Origin: Pseudobutyrivibrio ruminis DSM 9787
GTDB taxonomy: Bacteria; Bacillota; Clostridia; Lachnospirales; Lachnospiraceae
Direction: 5' to 3'
Assembly: GCF_900218035.1 (NCBI RefSeq)
Contig: NZ_OBMR01000013.1
Location: forward strand, 37,019 to 101,018
Length of the DNA: 64,000 bases
How positions within the stretch are numbered: the stretch's first letter is position 1; each line of letters opens with the position of its first letter. The notes beneath the pieces were generated by a model that did no database searches, was not told the DNA's origin, and saw only the letters and a program-made list of their open reading frames with translations. Of the stretch, positions 8,215 through 18,378 are shown in pieces. A program made the position numbers and the translations under genes.

Positions 8215-10218
8215 GTGAACGAGAATAATAACAACCAAAACGGTGGAGATAAAAAGAATAATCGTCAGCCTTTCTACACTTTAGGAATACTAGTGCTTGT
8301 GGCACTTTTCTTTACAAGTATGATGTATAGAGGGGCTAGTTCAAATTCAAATCAGGAGATTACTTATACAGAGTTTTTACAGCTTGTTGAAGACGATAAA
8401 GTTGCAGAAGTAAACTTCGACAATGATGTTATCAATATTACTCTTGTTGAGGGCGAAACATATGGCATGTCATCTGATGAAGCCAACACACTTCAGCAGA
8501 TATATGAAAGTACAGGCCAGAAAACATCTGTAAAGCTTTATACAGCATATCTTCGTGATGATGATTTGCTTGATAAGTTGGATGAGCACGGTGTGGAATA
8601 CGAAGGTACAATTGCTGACTCGACAGCGGCAATTATTTATAATGTCCTTTCATTTGTTCTTCCAATTGTTTTATTATGGGTTCTTCTCGGTTTCTTTATG
8701 AAACGTATGGGTGGTGGCCCAATGGGCGTTGGCAAATCAAATGCCAAGCTCTACAACATGGAAAAGGCTACAGGAGTTACATTTAAGGATGTAGCAGGTC
8801 AGGACGAGGCCAAGGAGTCTGTACAGGAAATGGTAGACTTCCTTCATAACCCTCGTAAATACACAGAAATCGGCGCGAAGCTTCCAAAGGGTGCTCTTTT
8901 AGTAGGCCCTCCAGGAACAGGTAAAACTCTTCTTGCAAAAGCAGTTGCAGGTGAAGCTGGTGTTCCATTCTTCTCACTTGCAGGTTCTGATTTCGTAGAG
9001 ATGTTTGTTGGTGTTGGTGCTTCACGTGTACGTGACCTTTTCAAGGAAGCACAGAAAGTAGCACCATGTATCGTTTTCATCGATGAGATTGATGCCATTG
9101 GTAAGAGCCGTGATGCACATTATGGCGGCGGTAACGATGAGCGTGAGCAGACATTAAATCAGCTTCTCTCCGAGATGGATGGTTTCGATTCAAATAAGGG
9201 ATTACTTATTCTTGCAGCTACAAATAGACCAGAGGTACTTGATAAAGCATTACTTCGTCCAGGTCGTTTTGATAGACGAATCATTGTTGATAAGCCTGAT
9301 CAAAAGGGACGTCTTGAAATCCTCAAAGTTCATGCAAAGGATGTAAAGATGGATGAAACAGTTGATTTGGACGCTATCGCACTTGCATCTGTAGGTCTTG
9401 TAGGTTCTGATTTGGCTAACATTATCAACGAAGCAGCGATTTTAGCAGTCAAGGATAAGCGTAAGTTTGTAAATCAAAAAGATTTATTTGAAGCATTTGA
9501 ACTTGTAGCAGTCGGCGGCAAGGAAAAGAAGGATAGAGCAATGAGTGAGAAGGAACGTAAAATCGTTTCATATCACGAAGTTGGACATGCTCTTGTTTCT
9601 GCATTGCAAAAGGATGCTGAGCCAGTTCAGAAGATTACAATTGTTCCTAGAACAATGGGAGCATTGGGATACACACTTCAGACACCAGAAGAAGAAAAGT
9701 TCCTTGAAACTAAGGATGAGTTAATCGCAAAGATCGTTACATATATGGGTGGTCGAGCAGCAGAAGATATTAAGTTTGGCTCATATACATCAGGTGCAGC
9801 AAATGATATCGAGCAAGCTACAAAGATTGCCAGAGCAATGGTTACTCGATTTGGTATGTCTGAAAAGTTTGGAATGATGGGACTTGCAACAGTAGAGAGC
9901 CAGTATCTTGATGGAAGAGCATCATTAATCTGTGGCGAAAACACAGCAGCAGAAATTGATAAGGAAGTTCTTCAGATGATTACTGATGCTTATGCAAAAG
10001 CAAAGCAGCTTCTTGCAGACAACATGGAATGCCTTGATAAGATTTCTGACTATCTATTTGAGCATGAGACAATCACAGGTAAGGAGTTCATGTCAATCTT
10101 TAGAGAAATAAAGGGAATTCCAGATCCAGAAGAAAAGAAAGAGCCAGAAAGACATAGTCTTTTTGACGATGATAATGATCCACAGAATGTGGTAAAAGAT
10201 AGCATTTTTGATGAGTAA
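8215..10218 (+). CDS. ftsH: ATP-dependent zinc metalloprotease FtsH
   Basis: Membrane-anchored AAA+ protease that degrades damaged membrane proteins and regulators. The 667 residues show two N-terminal membrane helices (about 20-38 and 140-160) around an extracellular domain. The AAA module has Walker A GPPGTGKT (from residue 231) and Walker [11 protein letters not shown], followed by the zinc motif HEVGH (454-458). The start is GTG behind GGAGG. uvrC begins 5 nt after the stop, so the two are probably cotranscribed. Confidence 0.97.
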   Translation: MNENNNNQNGGDKKNNRQPFYTLGILVLVALFFTSMMYRGASSNSNQEITYTEFLQLVEDDKVAEVNFDNDVINITLVEGETYGMSSDEANTLQQIYESTGQKTSVKLYTAYLRDDDLLDKLDEHGVEYEGTIADSTAAIIYNVLSFVLPIVLLWVLLGFFMKRMGGGPMGVGKSNAKLYNMEKATGVTFKDVAGQDEAKESVQEMVDFLHNPRKYTEIGAKLPKGALLVGPPGTGKTLLAKAVAGEAGVPFFSLAGSDFVEMFVGVGASRVRDLFKEAQKVAPCIVFIDEIDAIGKSRDAHYGGGNDEREQTLNQLLSEMDGFDSNKGLLILAATNRPEVLDKALLRPGRFDRRIIVDKPDQKGRLEILKVHAKDVKMDETVDLDAIALASVGLVGSDLANIINEAAILAVKDKRKFVNQKDLFEAFELVAVGGKEKKDRAMSEKERKIVSYHEVGHALVSALQKDAEPVQKITIVPRTMGALGYTLQTPEEEKFLETKDELIAKIVTYMGGRAAEDIKFGSYTSGAANDIEQATKIARAMVTRFGMSEKFGMMGLATVESQYLDGRASLICGENTAAEIDKEVLQMITDAYAKAKQLLADNMECLDKISDYLFEHETITGKEFMSIFREIKGIPDPEEKKEPERHSLFDDDNDPQNVVKDSIFDE

Positions 10219-10223
10219 TTTAT

Positions 10224-12095
10224 ATGGTAACTGAAAAAGACCTTAGTAAACTCCCAGATCAACCGGGAGTTTATCTAATGCACGGGAAAAATGATGAAAT
10301 TATATATGTAGGTAAAGCGTTGTCTCTTCGTCACAGAGTGAGACAATACTTTCAACCAAGCCATGATGAGGGCCTCAAGAAAAAGCAGATGGTGGCAAAT
10401 ATTGATTATTTCGAGTTTATAGTCACTGACTCTGAATTAGAGGCTCTTATTTTAGAATGTAATTTAATAAAGGAATATCGACCAAAGTATAACACTATGC
10501 TTCGTGACGATAAGACCTATCCATATATTGAGGTTACTTTACAGGAAGCATATCCAAGGGTGCTGTTTTCTAGAAGGATGAAAAAGAATGGTAGTAAGTT
10601 TTTTGGCCCATTCACATCTGCAGGAGCTGTTCACGACACTATTGAGCTAGTTCAAAAACTATATAAGATACGAACCTGTTCCCAGAAGCTTCCAGAAAAT
10701 TTTGGTAAGAACAGACCATGCTTGAACTATCATATTGGTCAGTGCTTAGGCCCTTGCCAGGGAAATGTTCCTGTAGAGGAGTATCGTAAAAACGTAGAAA
10801 AAGTAATCGAGTTTTTAAACGGAGATTACGCCGATACAATTAAAGATCTTCAAAGAAAAATGCTTGCAGCATCTGAGGATATGGACTACGAGAAGGCTGC
10901 CCTTTACAGAGATTTGATTGAGTCAGTAAAGGCCTGTGCAGGAAGGCAGAAAGCTACCCAGCTTGATGGCGAGGACAGAGATATCATTGCTATGGCAAAA
11001 GGCAAAGAAGATGCAGTTGTTCAGGTGTTCTTTATTCGCGGTGGCAAAATGATTGGTAGAGAGCATTTCTTTATTAATGTTCGCGTGGATGATACGGATG
11101 AAGATTTGCTTGAATACTTCCTTAAGGATTACTACACAGGTACACCTTTTATCCCTAGAGAAATATTTGTTCAGTTTGAAATGACTGAATCGGAATTAAT
11201 TGAAACATGGCTTACAAATAAAAAAGGTTCCAGAGTGTATATAAGAACTCCTAAGCGTGGAGCCAAGGAAAAGCTTGTTGAACTTGCGGCTAAAAATGCC
11301 CAGATGGTTTTGGATCAGGATAGAGAAAAAATCAAGAAAGAAGAGGGTCGCACAATTGGAGCTATGAAGGAAATAGCTGATATATTAGGTCTTCCAGGAG
11401 CGAGCAGAATGGAGGCATACGATATTTCAAATATTTCAGGATTCCAATCAGTTGGCTCAATGGTAGTATTTGAAAAGGGTAAGCCAAAGCGCTCGGATTA
11501 TCGTAAATTCAAAATCAAAACCGTTGAAGGTCCAAATGATTACGCATCTATGCATGAGGTGCTGACTCGTCGTTTTTCTCATGGTCTAGAAGAGCTTGAA
11601 GAAAATGGTGGTGTAATAGAAGACAGCTTTACCAAATTCCCTGATGTTATAATGATGGATGGTGGTAAAGGACAGGTGCACATTGCAGAGCAGGTTATGG
11701 CCGAATTAGGGCTTCACATTCCTATTGCAGGTATGGTAAAGGATAATCATCATAGAACCAGAGGCCTATACTATAAGGATGAAGAAATACCTATAGATAC
11801 ACATTCTGAGGGCTTCCAGTTAATTACAAGACTTCAAGATGAAGCACATCGATTTGCAATAGAATATCATCGTAGCCTCAGAAGCAAAGGACAGGTTAAA
11901 AGTTTTCTTGATGATATTGAGGGCATTGGACCAAAGAGACGCAAGGCCCTTATGAAAAAATATATTTCTGCAGAAAAAATGGCAAATGCCACGGTGGAAG
12001 ATTTGATGGATACAGAATCTATGAGTAAAGAAGCAGCCGAGAATGTATACAATTACTTTCACCCTATTAATTCCGCGGAAAATGAGCTAAAATAG
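10224..12095 (+). CDS. uvrC: Excinuclease ABC subunit C
   Basis: Nuclease of nucleotide excision repair that makes the 3' and 5' incisions with UvrAB. 623 residues. The N-terminal GIY-YIG nuclease is marked by PGVYLMH and IIYVGKAL (residues about 13-33). It is followed by a UVR domain (about 205-240), a UvrC homology/RNase H-like endonuclease domain ([23 protein letters not shown]) and a C-terminal helix-hairpin-helix ([16 protein letters not shown]). No clear SD precedes the ATG; the short gap to ftsH suggests reinitiation. Confidence 0.97.
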   Translation: MVTEKDLSKLPDQPGVYLMHGKNDEIIYVGKALSLRHRVRQYFQPSHDEGLKKKQMVANIDYFEFIVTDSELEALILECNLIKEYRPKYNTMLRDDKTYPYIEVTLQEAYPRVLFSRRMKKNGSKFFGPFTSAGAVHDTIELVQKLYKIRTCSQKLPENFGKNRPCLNYHIGQCLGPCQGNVPVEEYRKNVEKVIEFLNGDYADTIKDLQRKMLAASEDMDYEKAALYRDLIESVKACAGRQKATQLDGEDRDIIAMAKGKEDAVVQVFFIRGGKMIGREHFFINVRVDDTDEDLLEYFLKDYYTGTPFIPREIFVQFEMTESELIETWLTNKKGSRVYIRTPKRGAKEKLVELAAKNAQMVLDQDREKIKKEEGRTIGAMKEIADILGLPGASRMEAYDISNISGFQSVGSMVVFEKGKPKRSDYRKFKIKTVEGPNDYASMHEVLTRRFSHGLEELEENGGVIEDSFTKFPDVIMMDGGKGQVHIAEQVMAELGLHIPIAGMVKDNHHRTRGLYYKDEEIPIDTHSEGFQLITRLQDEAHRFAIEYHRSLRSKGQVKSFLDDIEGIGPKRRKALMKKYISAEKMANATVEDLMDTESMSKEAAENVYNYFHPINSAENELK

Positions 12096-12126
12096 TCTAT
12101 GAATTTTCAGTAGATGGGAGGTTTTT

Positions 12127-13056
12127 ATGGCAAATAATAAATTTGTATCAGTAGCAACAATTCAGGAAAGATTTAATCTTACCAATTTCACACCAGAGCT
12201 TAATCTTGAAGAGGCTCAGGTAACAGTTGCAGATGTCAATAGACCAGCGCTTCAGCTACACGGATTTTATGAGCATTTTGATTCAAGCCGAATTCAGGTT
12301 ATTGGAAATGTAGAAGCAGCGTACTTAAATAAAAAGACAGATGAAGAAAAAGCAGAAAGCTTTGCACAGTTATTAACATATGATATTCCATGTGTAATTT
12401 TCTGTAGAGGTGAAAAGCCGGGAGAAATATTACTCAAGGAAGCTGTTAAGGCAAATGTTCCTGTATTAGGAACTGATCGTGCTACATCAGAGTTTATGTC
12501 AGCTTTGATATATTCTTTAAATAAAGACTTTGCACCATACACAACTATTCACGGAGTATTAGTTGATGTTTATGGTGAAGGTTTGCTTATTACTGGTGAA
12601 TCTGGAATAGGTAAATCAGAGGCAGCATTGGAGCTTATCCGTCGTGGTCACAGACTTGTATCAGACGATGTAGTAGAGATTCGTCGTCCAAACAACGAAA
12701 GATTATATGGACGAGCACCATCAATCACACAGTATCTCATTGAGCTTAGAGGTATTGGAATTATCGATGTCAAATCTCTTTATGGTGTTGAGGCTGTAAA
12801 GGATGAGCAGCGTATTGATTTAGTTATTAAGCTTGAGGATTGGTCAAAAGAAAAAGAGTATGACCGTCTTGGTATGACAGATGAATATATGAACATTCTA
12901 GGAATTGATGTAACATGTCACTCACTTCCAATCAGACCAGGTAGAAATCTCGCTATTATTTGTGAGGCAGCTGCAGTAAACCATCGTCAGAAGAAGATGG
13001 GCTATAATGCTGCTGAAGAGCTTTACAGGCGAGTTCAGAATAATATTAATGGATAG
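12127..13056 (+). CDS. hprK: HPr kinase/phosphorylase
   Basis: Bifunctional sensor of carbon catabolite repression in Firmicutes: it phosphorylates and dephosphorylates HPr (and Crh) on the regulatory serine in response to ATP, fructose-1,6-bisphosphate and phosphate. 309 residues. The N-terminal domain is followed by the P-loop GESGIGKS (157-164), the SDDVVEI stretch and the family signature LIELRGIGIIDV. GGGAGG precedes the ATG. Five genes downstream lies a possible substrate with the regulatory Ser but no PTS His, which makes the cluster a coherent catabolite-repression module. Confidence 0.96.
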   Translation: MANNKFVSVATIQERFNLTNFTPELNLEEAQVTVADVNRPALQLHGFYEHFDSSRIQVIGNVEAAYLNKKTDEEKAESFAQLLTYDIPCVIFCRGEKPGEILLKEAVKANVPVLGTDRATSEFMSALIYSLNKDFAPYTTIHGVLVDVYGEGLLITGESGIGKSEAALELIRRGHRLVSDDVVEIRRPNNERLYGRAPSITQYLIELRGIGIIDVKSLYGVEAVKDEQRIDLVIKLEDWSKEKEYDRLGMTDEYMNILGIDVTCHSLPIRPGRNLAIICEAAAVNHRQKKMGYNAAEELYRRVQNNING

Positions 13057-13070
13057 GAGATGCAAATCTT

Positions 13071-14468
13071 ATGGAACGTAAGAATGCTTGGAGTAAATAT
13101 ACTTCAGAAAAAGATAAGAAAAAGGTTATGGCCTTTGGTGAAGACTATAGAAAGTTCTTATCAACATGCAAAACAGAAAGAGAATGCGTTGCATTCTTTG
13201 TAGAAAAGGCTGAAAAAGCAGGATTTAAGAATCTTGATGAAGCTATTGCAAGTGGTAAGAAGCTTAAAGCAGGAGAAAAGGTTTACGCTGTAAATAAGGG
13301 TAAGGAGCTTGCTTTATTTATTGTAGGTACAGAGGATTTAGAGTCTGGCATGAACATTCTTGGTGCTCATATCGACAGCCCAAGAATGGATTTAAAGCAG
13401 AATCCATTATACGAGGATTCAGATATCGCATTACTTGACACTCACTATTATGGTGGTATCAAGAAATACCAGTGGGTAACTATTCCACTTGCACTTCACG
13501 GTGTACTTGTTAAAAAGACAGGTGAAGTAATGCCTGTTAACGTAGGTGAAGATGAGAATGATCCAGTATTTGGTATTTCAGATTTACTTATTCATCTTGC
13601 AGCAGACCAGATGGATAAGAAGGGTGCAAAGGTAGTAGAAGGTGAAGACCTCAATGTTATCGTAGGAAGCATCCCAGGCTTTGACAAAAAGGGCGAGAAG
13701 GAAAAGGAATCTGTAAAGAAGAATATTCTTAAGCTTCTCAAAGACAAGTACGATATTGAGGAAGAAGATTTCATTTCAGCAGAAATCGAAGTTGTTCCAG
13801 CCGGTCCAGCTAGAGACTTTGGTTTTGATCGTTCAATGATCTTAGGATACGGTCACGATGATAGAGTATGTGCTTACTCATCATTTATGGCACTTATTGA
13901 TTGCAAGGAAAAATTAAAGAAGACAGCATGCTGCCTCCTTGTAGATAAAGAAGAAATTGGTTCTGTAGGCGCAACAGGTATGGAATCTAGATTCTTTGAG
14001 AATATTTTCGCAGAGCTTTACAATCTTACAGGAGATTATTCAGAGCTTAAGCTTCGCAGAGCTCTTACAAACTGCAAGGTTCTTTCATCAGATGTATCTG
14101 CAGCATTTGATCCAAACTATGCATCAGCATTTGAAAAGAACAACTCAGCATATCTCGGACGTGGTCTTGTATTTAACAAATATACAGGCGCTAGAGGTAA
14201 GAGTGGTTCAAACGATGCATCCGCTGAGTATGTTGCAGAGGTTCGTGACATCATGGACAAGGACAATGTATTCTGGCAGACAGCTGAGCTTGGTAAGGTA
14301 GACCAGGGTGGCGGTGGAACAATCGCCTACATCATGGGCAATTACAACATGCAGGTAATTGACTCAGGTGTTGCTGTTCTTTCTATGCACGCTCCATGTG
14401 AGATTATTTCAAAGGTTGATTTATACGAAGCATTATTAGGATACGAGGCGTTTATTAAATATGCTTAA
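13071..14468 (+). CDS. M18 family aminopeptidase
   Basis: Cytosolic metallo-aminopeptidase that removes N-terminal (often acidic) residues from peptides. 465 residues. Metal-ligand motifs of the family are visible: GAHIDSPRMDLK (His/Asp), DKEEIGSVGATG (Glu) and the C-terminal SMHAPCEIISK (His). The central GYGHDDRVCAYSS stretch is typical. Its last 8 bases overlap murB. The AGGAG SD is 10 nt upstream of the ATG. Role in the hprK-murB neighbourhood is housekeeping by inference. Confidence 0.93.
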   Translation: MERKNAWSKYTSEKDKKKVMAFGEDYRKFLSTCKTERECVAFFVEKAEKAGFKNLDEAIASGKKLKAGEKVYAVNKGKELALFIVGTEDLESGMNILGAHIDSPRMDLKQNPLYEDSDIALLDTHYYGGIKKYQWVTIPLALHGVLVKKTGEVMPVNVGEDENDPVFGISDLLIHLAADQMDKKGAKVVEGEDLNVIVGSIPGFDKKGEKEKESVKKNILKLLKDKYDIEEEDFISAEIEVVPAGPARDFGFDRSMILGYGHDDRVCAYSSFMALIDCKEKLKKTACCLLVDKEEIGSVGATGMESRFFENIFAELYNLTGDYSELKLRRALTNCKVLSSDVSAAFDPNYASAFEKNNSAYLGRGLVFNKYTGARGKSGSNDASAEYVAEVRDIMDKDNVFWQTAELGKVDQGGGGTIAYIMGNYNMQVIDSGVAVLSMHAPCEIISKVDLYEALLGYEAFIKYA

Positions 14469-15387
14469 TGAGAAATACCAGAAATTAGCAGAAGAATTAA
14501 AAGCACAATTTCCAAAATCTTTAATCCTTTTAGAGGAAGCAATGAAAAGTCATACGACTTTTAGAATAGGAGGTCCGGCCGATATTTATATCGAGCCGGA
14601 TTATGCCTCTATTATTCCTTTAATTCAATTTCTTAAAGAGCAGGAGATTCCATTTATTGTTATAGGAAATGGAAGCAATTTGCTAGTGTCTGATGAGGGA
14701 ATCGAAGGTGTTGTTATTTCCCTGGGTAAACAATCAAATGATATAACAATCAATGGTGACACAGTGGTTGTAGAAGCAGGCGCTTTGCTTTCAACTGTAG
14801 CTAACAAAGCTGCAAAAGCAGGGCTTACTGGAATGGAATTCGCATCAGGAATACCAGGTTCAATAGGTGGAGCAGTATTTATGAATGCAGGTGCCTATGG
14901 CGGGGAAATGAAGGACATAATCGAATCAGTCCTTATTCTTACTCCATCAATGGAGCAGAAAGCTGTTACACCAGAGGAATTATCAATGTCGTATCGTCAT
15001 TCATCTTTAATGGAAGATGGAGGATATGTTCTTTCTGCTGTTCTTAAGCTTAGTCAAGGAAATCCAGAAGAAATACAGGCTAGAATTGACGAAATCAGAC
15101 AGCAGCGTACTGAAAAGCAACCACTTAATTTCCCAAGTGCAGGTTCTACTTTTAAGCGACCAGAGGGATATTTTGCTGGAAAGCTTATTGATGACACAGG
15201 ATTGCGCGGATATACTGTAGGTGGTGCCCAGGTTTCAGAAAAACACTGTGGCTTTGTAGTAAATAAGGGCGATGCAACAGCAGCTGATGTTTTACAATTA
15301 ATGTCAGATGTTAATGATAAAGTATTTAATAAATTTGGAGTTCATTTAGTTCCAGAGGTTCGAATTATAGGGAGGAACGTAAATTGA
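14461..15387 (+). CDS. murB: UDP-N-acetylenolpyruvoylglucosamine reductase
   Basis: FAD- and NADPH-dependent enzyme that reduces enolpyruvyl-UDP-GlcNAc to UDP-MurNAc in peptidoglycan precursor synthesis. 308 residues. It shows the FAD-binding GNGSNLLVSDEGIEG, then GIPGSIGGAVFMNAGAYGGE and the catalytic-serine segment SAGSTFKRPEG. It starts inside the end of the aminopeptidase gene and its TGA overlaps the rapZ TTG, so translation is probably coupled along pepM18-murB-rapZ. The murB-rapZ-whiA order is common in Clostridia. Confidence 0.96.
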   Translation: MLNEKYQKLAEELKAQFPKSLILLEEAMKSHTTFRIGGPADIYIEPDYASIIPLIQFLKEQEIPFIVIGNGSNLLVSDEGIEGVVISLGKQSNDITINGDTVVVEAGALLSTVANKAAKAGLTGMEFASGIPGSIGGAVFMNAGAYGGEMKDIIESVLILTPSMEQKAVTPEELSMSYRHSSLMEDGGYVLSAVLKLSQGNPEEIQARIDEIRQQRTEKQPLNFPSAGSTFKRPEGYFAGKLIDDTGLRGYTVGGAQVSEKHCGFVVNKGDATAADVLQLMSDVNDKVFNKFGVHLVPEVRIIGRNVN

Positions 15388-16256
15388 AGCTATTAATTCT
15401 AACAGGAATGTCAGGTGCAGGTAAAAACACAGCATTTAAAATGCTGGAGGATATGGGCTACTATTGCATGGACAATCTTCCAATCCAATTGTTAAAGAGC
15501 GTTGTTGAATTGGCTGAGAATGGCGCCTTTGATCAAAAGATTGTTGTTGGAATAGATGTACGTAATGGTAGAGCTATGAAGCTTTTGCCGGACATTTTGC
15601 AGGAATTAGACAACGACAACAAACATTTTTCTATTCTGTTCTTGGATGCAGAGGATGATGTGTTAATTAAACGATACAAAGAGACCAGACGTAATCATCC
15701 ACTTTCTGGTAGAGAAAGAATTGCAGCAGGCATTCAGCAGGAAAGAGAATCTATTGGATTTTTGCGTGATGAGGCAGACTATGTTATCGATACAACTCAT
15801 CTTTTAACAAGAGAGTTAAAGGAAGAGCTTGAAAAGATATTTGTTGATGATGCAGATTACAAGAGCCTTTTCGTGACTATCATTTCATTTGGCTTTAAGT
15901 ACGGAATTCCAGAAGATGCGGATTTGGTTTTTGATGTACGATTCTTACCAAATCCATACTATGATACGGACCTTAGGCCGTTCACAGGAAACGACCAGCC
16001 AATCAAGGATTTCGTTTTAAAATATGAGGAGTCTCAGATTTTCTTGGAGAAAACAACTGACTTAATCAAGTTCCTGATTCCTAACTATATAAAAGAAGGA
16101 AAGAATCAGCTAGTTATTGCAGTTGGATGTACAGGCGGTAAACACAGAAGTGTATGTTTGGCAGATGAGATTTTTGAGGCACTAAATCATGATGAGTCTT
16201 ATGGACTTAAAATTGAGCATCGTGATATAGGCAAGGATGCTTTGAGAGGAAAATAA
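15384..16256 (+). CDS. rapZ: RNase adapter/nucleotide-binding protein RapZ (YvcJ)
   Basis: P-loop protein: in enterobacteria it guides RNase E to GlmZ to tune GlmS; in Firmicutes (YvcJ) it hydrolyses nucleotides and its targets are less clear. 290 residues. Walker A is GMSGAGKNT (8-16), with Asn where Ser is more frequent. The C-terminal domain has CTGGKHRSVCLADEI. The start is TTG, overlapping the murB TGA, preceded by GGGAGG. whiA follows with no spacing, and the gene usually found between them (yvcK/glmR) is absent. Confidence 0.95.
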   Translation: MKLLILTGMSGAGKNTAFKMLEDMGYYCMDNLPIQLLKSVVELAENGAFDQKIVVGIDVRNGRAMKLLPDILQELDNDNKHFSILFLDAEDDVLIKRYKETRRNHPLSGRERIAAGIQQERESIGFLRDEADYVIDTTHLLTRELKEELEKIFVDDADYKSLFVTIISFGFKYGIPEDADLVFDVRFLPNPYYDTDLRPFTGNDQPIKDFVLKYEESQIFLEKTTDLIKFLIPNYIKEGKNQLVIAVGCTGGKHRSVCLADEIFEALNHDESYGLKIEHRDIGKDALRGK

Positions 16257-17099
16257 TTGTCATTTTCAAAAGATGTAAAAGAGGAACTCTTTTCTGTTAT
16301 TCCTAAAAGTAGGCATTGTATGGTGGCAGAGATGTCTGGCATTTTTCTTATGGAAGGAATAAATGCATTTCAGAACTATTCAGATGAACCATTAAACAGA
16401 AAAGTCTTTACTTTATTAAATAAAACACTTAATATAGGAAAAGATGTCACAGCACTGTCTACTGATGTCTTATTGGAGACTAAAAAAATGCTTAAGCTAT
16501 CCGATGATAGCGAGATAGCAAACGATTTAGTTATCCAACAGCCATGCTGTAAGCGTTCATTTATACGAGGAGCGTTTTTGGCGGCAGGCTCCATTTCAGA
16601 TCCCAATAAGGGATATCATTTTGAGATTGTATGCAACACAGAAGCTATGGCTTCTCAGCTAACAAAGGTTATGAACACATTCGATGTGGAAGCAAAATAT
16701 GTTAGCAGAAATGGTAAATATGTTGTATACCTTAAAGAAGGCGCACAAATCGTTGAAATATTACGTGTTATGGAAGCTGCTCACTCAGTAATGGAGTTGG
16801 AAAACATCAGGGTAGTTAAAGAGGTGCGAGGCACAATCAATCGAAAAGTCAATTGCGAGACAGCAAACATCGGCAAAACAGTTAATGCAGCTGTTCGACA
16901 AATCGAAGCAATTCATCTTTTGGATGAAAAGCTGGGGCTTGATACATTGCCACCACAGCTACAGGAAATTGCTCAGGTAAGACTTGATAATCCAGACACA
17001 CCGCTAGGAGCCTTGGGACAGTACTTAGATCCACCTATAGGCAAGTCAGGAGTTAATCATCGATTGAAAAAGCTGGTTCAAATGGCAGAACAGTTATAA
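16257..17099 (+). CDS. whiA: Sporulation/cell division regulator WhiA
   Basis: DNA-binding protein with an N-terminal degenerate LAGLIDADG homing-endonuclease fold (about 1-185) and a C-terminal helix-turn-helix (about 220-280: LAQVRLDNPDTPLGALGQYL). In Actinobacteria it controls sporulation; in Firmicutes it affects division and chromosome segregation. 280 residues, slightly short for the family. The TTG start directly follows the rapZ stop; GAGAGGA inside rapZ lies 6 nt upstream. Next gene is the Crh-like HPr, as in the Bacillus yvcL-crh pair. Confidence 0.94.
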   Translation: MSFSKDVKEELFSVIPKSRHCMVAEMSGIFLMEGINAFQNYSDEPLNRKVFTLLNKTLNIGKDVTALSTDVLLETKKMLKLSDDSEIANDLVIQQPCCKRSFIRGAFLAAGSISDPNKGYHFEIVCNTEAMASQLTKVMNTFDVEAKYVSRNGKYVVYLKEGAQIVEILRVMEAAHSVMELENIRVVKEVRGTINRKVNCETANIGKTVNAAVRQIEAIHLLDEKLGLDTLPPQLQEIAQVRLDNPDTPLGALGQYLDPPIGKSGVNHRLKKLVQMAEQL

Positions 17100-17141
17100 A
17101 AGGCCAGCGTTAGGTTTTATTTAGTTTTTCAGGAGGACGTC

Positions 17142-17390
17142 ATGCAAAAAGAAGTTACTATTCAGATGACAAATTCAATGGAAGCTACACCAATAGCACA
17201 CCTTGTGCAGTTAGCTAACCAGTTTGGAAGTTCAATCTATTTCGAGATGGATGAAAAGAAGGTTAATGCTAAAAGTATTATGGGTATGATGAGTTTGGTA
17301 TTGGCTTCAGGATCAAAGGTAGTTATTGATGCTACAGGAGATGATGAAGAAAAGGCTGTCACAGAACTTGCTGATTTCCTTACAAAATAA
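17142..17390 (+). CDS. HPr-family protein lacking the PTS histidine (Crh-like)
   Basis: An HPr fold of 82 residues in the genomic position of Bacillus crh (next to whiA). Aligned back from the conserved LVQ-A stretch, the active-site segment reads MEATPIAHLVQLA. The phosphorylatable His15 of HPr is therefore Glu14 here, and Arg17 is Thr16. The regulatory site is intact (NAKSIMGMMSL, Ser45 equivalent to Ser46). It should not carry phosphate from Enzyme I but could be phosphorylated by the HprK encoded upstream and act as a CcpA corepressor, like Crh. Sequence shows the residues; the role is inferred. AGGAGG precedes the ATG. Confidence 0.85.
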   Translation: MQKEVTIQMTNSMEATPIAHLVQLANQFGSSIYFEMDEKKVNAKSIMGMMSLVLASGSKVVIDATGDDEEKAVTELADFLTK

Positions 17391-17408
17391 ATTATTATCG
17401 AGGGATAT

Positions 17409-18302
17409 ATGTCAAAAAGATTATTATTTATTATCAATCCACGCTCTGGTAAAGGGCAGATAAAAGAACATCTGGCTGACATTCTGGATATAATGATTAA
17501 GGCTGGCTATCAGGTTAGTGTACATATTACACAGTCTGGTGGCGATGCAACAAGACAGACAATTGAACAGTCCAAGGATTTCGATAGAATCGTTTGCTCT
17601 GGTGGAGATGGAACACTTGATGAAGTGGTTACTGGTATGATGCAGTTGGCTCCATCAGAAAGAAAGCCTATTGGATATATTCCAGCTGGCTCTACAAATG
17701 ATTTTGGAAATTCACTTGGTATAGATAAGAACATGTTAAATGCAGCGCAGATTAGTGTTTCTGATAAACTATTTCCATGTGATATAGGTAGATTCAATTC
17801 AGATTCATTTGTATATGTGGCTGCATTTGGTATTTTTACAGAAGTATCTTATGCCACATCACAAGATTTAAAGAATCTTCTAGGACATGCTGCATATATA
17901 ATCGAAGGAGCTAAACAGCTTCGCGATATACCTTCATTCCGCATGCAGGTGGAGTATGATGGCAATGTTATTTATGATGAGTTTATTTATGGCATGATTA
18001 CTAATTCAAAGTCTGTCGGCGGTTTTCAGGGTATCATAAGAGGTAATATTGGTTTGAACGATGGTGTGTTTGAAGCTACATTAATCAAAATGCCACGTAA
18101 CCCAATGGAGCTCAATGAAATCCTAGGCTTTATGACTGGTATTATTCCAGATTCAGAGATGGTATACAGTTTCCAAACCAGCGAAATAAAGTTTACATGT
18201 AGTGAAGATGTCCCATGGACATTAGATGGAGAATTCGGTGGCAATCATAAGGTCGTTAGCGTTATAGACGAGAACAGCGCCCTTGAAATAGCTATTGAAT
18301 AG
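17409..18302 (+). CDS. Diacylglycerol kinase family lipid kinase (DagK/YegS type)
   Basis: Soluble lipid kinase with the DAGK catalytic domain: INPRSGKG near the N-terminus and SGGDGTLDEVVTGM (about 62-75), then IPAGSTNDFGNSLG. 297 residues, normal. Family members phosphorylate diacylglycerol (DgkB in lipoteichoic acid recycling) or related lipids. GAGGGATAT lies just before the ATG. It ends 76 nt before fba and may share a transcript with the whiA/HPr genes. Confidence 0.88.
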   Translation: MSKRLLFIINPRSGKGQIKEHLADILDIMIKAGYQVSVHITQSGGDATRQTIEQSKDFDRIVCSGGDGTLDEVVTGMMQLAPSERKPIGYIPAGSTNDFGNSLGIDKNMLNAAQISVSDKLFPCDIGRFNSDSFVYVAAFGIFTEVSYATSQDLKNLLGHAAYIIEGAKQLRDIPSFRMQVEYDGNVIYDEFIYGMITNSKSVGGFQGIIRGNIGLNDGVFEATLIKMPRNPMELNEILGFMTGIIPDSEMVYSFQTSEIKFTCSEDVPWTLDGEFGGNHKVVSVIDENSALEIAIE

Positions 18303-18335
18303 AATTTTACGTTATGTTAAAATTTGCGGTAGATG

Positions 18336-18351
18336 GGGTTCTTTAGAACCC
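18336..18351 (+). other. Small hairpin in the fba leader
   Basis: GGGTTC (18336-18341) and GAACCC (18346-18351) close a TTTA loop, 27 nt before the fba start codon. It is followed by CAAAAACG rather than a T run, so it is not a terminator; possibly an mRNA-stability hairpin. Confidence 0.5.
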
Positions 18352-18378
18352 AAAAACGATTATATGGAGGATATAATT

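Noticed and set aside
17142..17390. Ordinary PTS phosphocarrier HPr (ptsH)
   Set aside because: The active-site His is Glu and the following Arg is Thr, so it cannot serve as a PTS carrier in the normal way.
18336..18351. Terminator before fba
   Set aside because: The 6-bp stem is followed by CAAAAA, not T residues.
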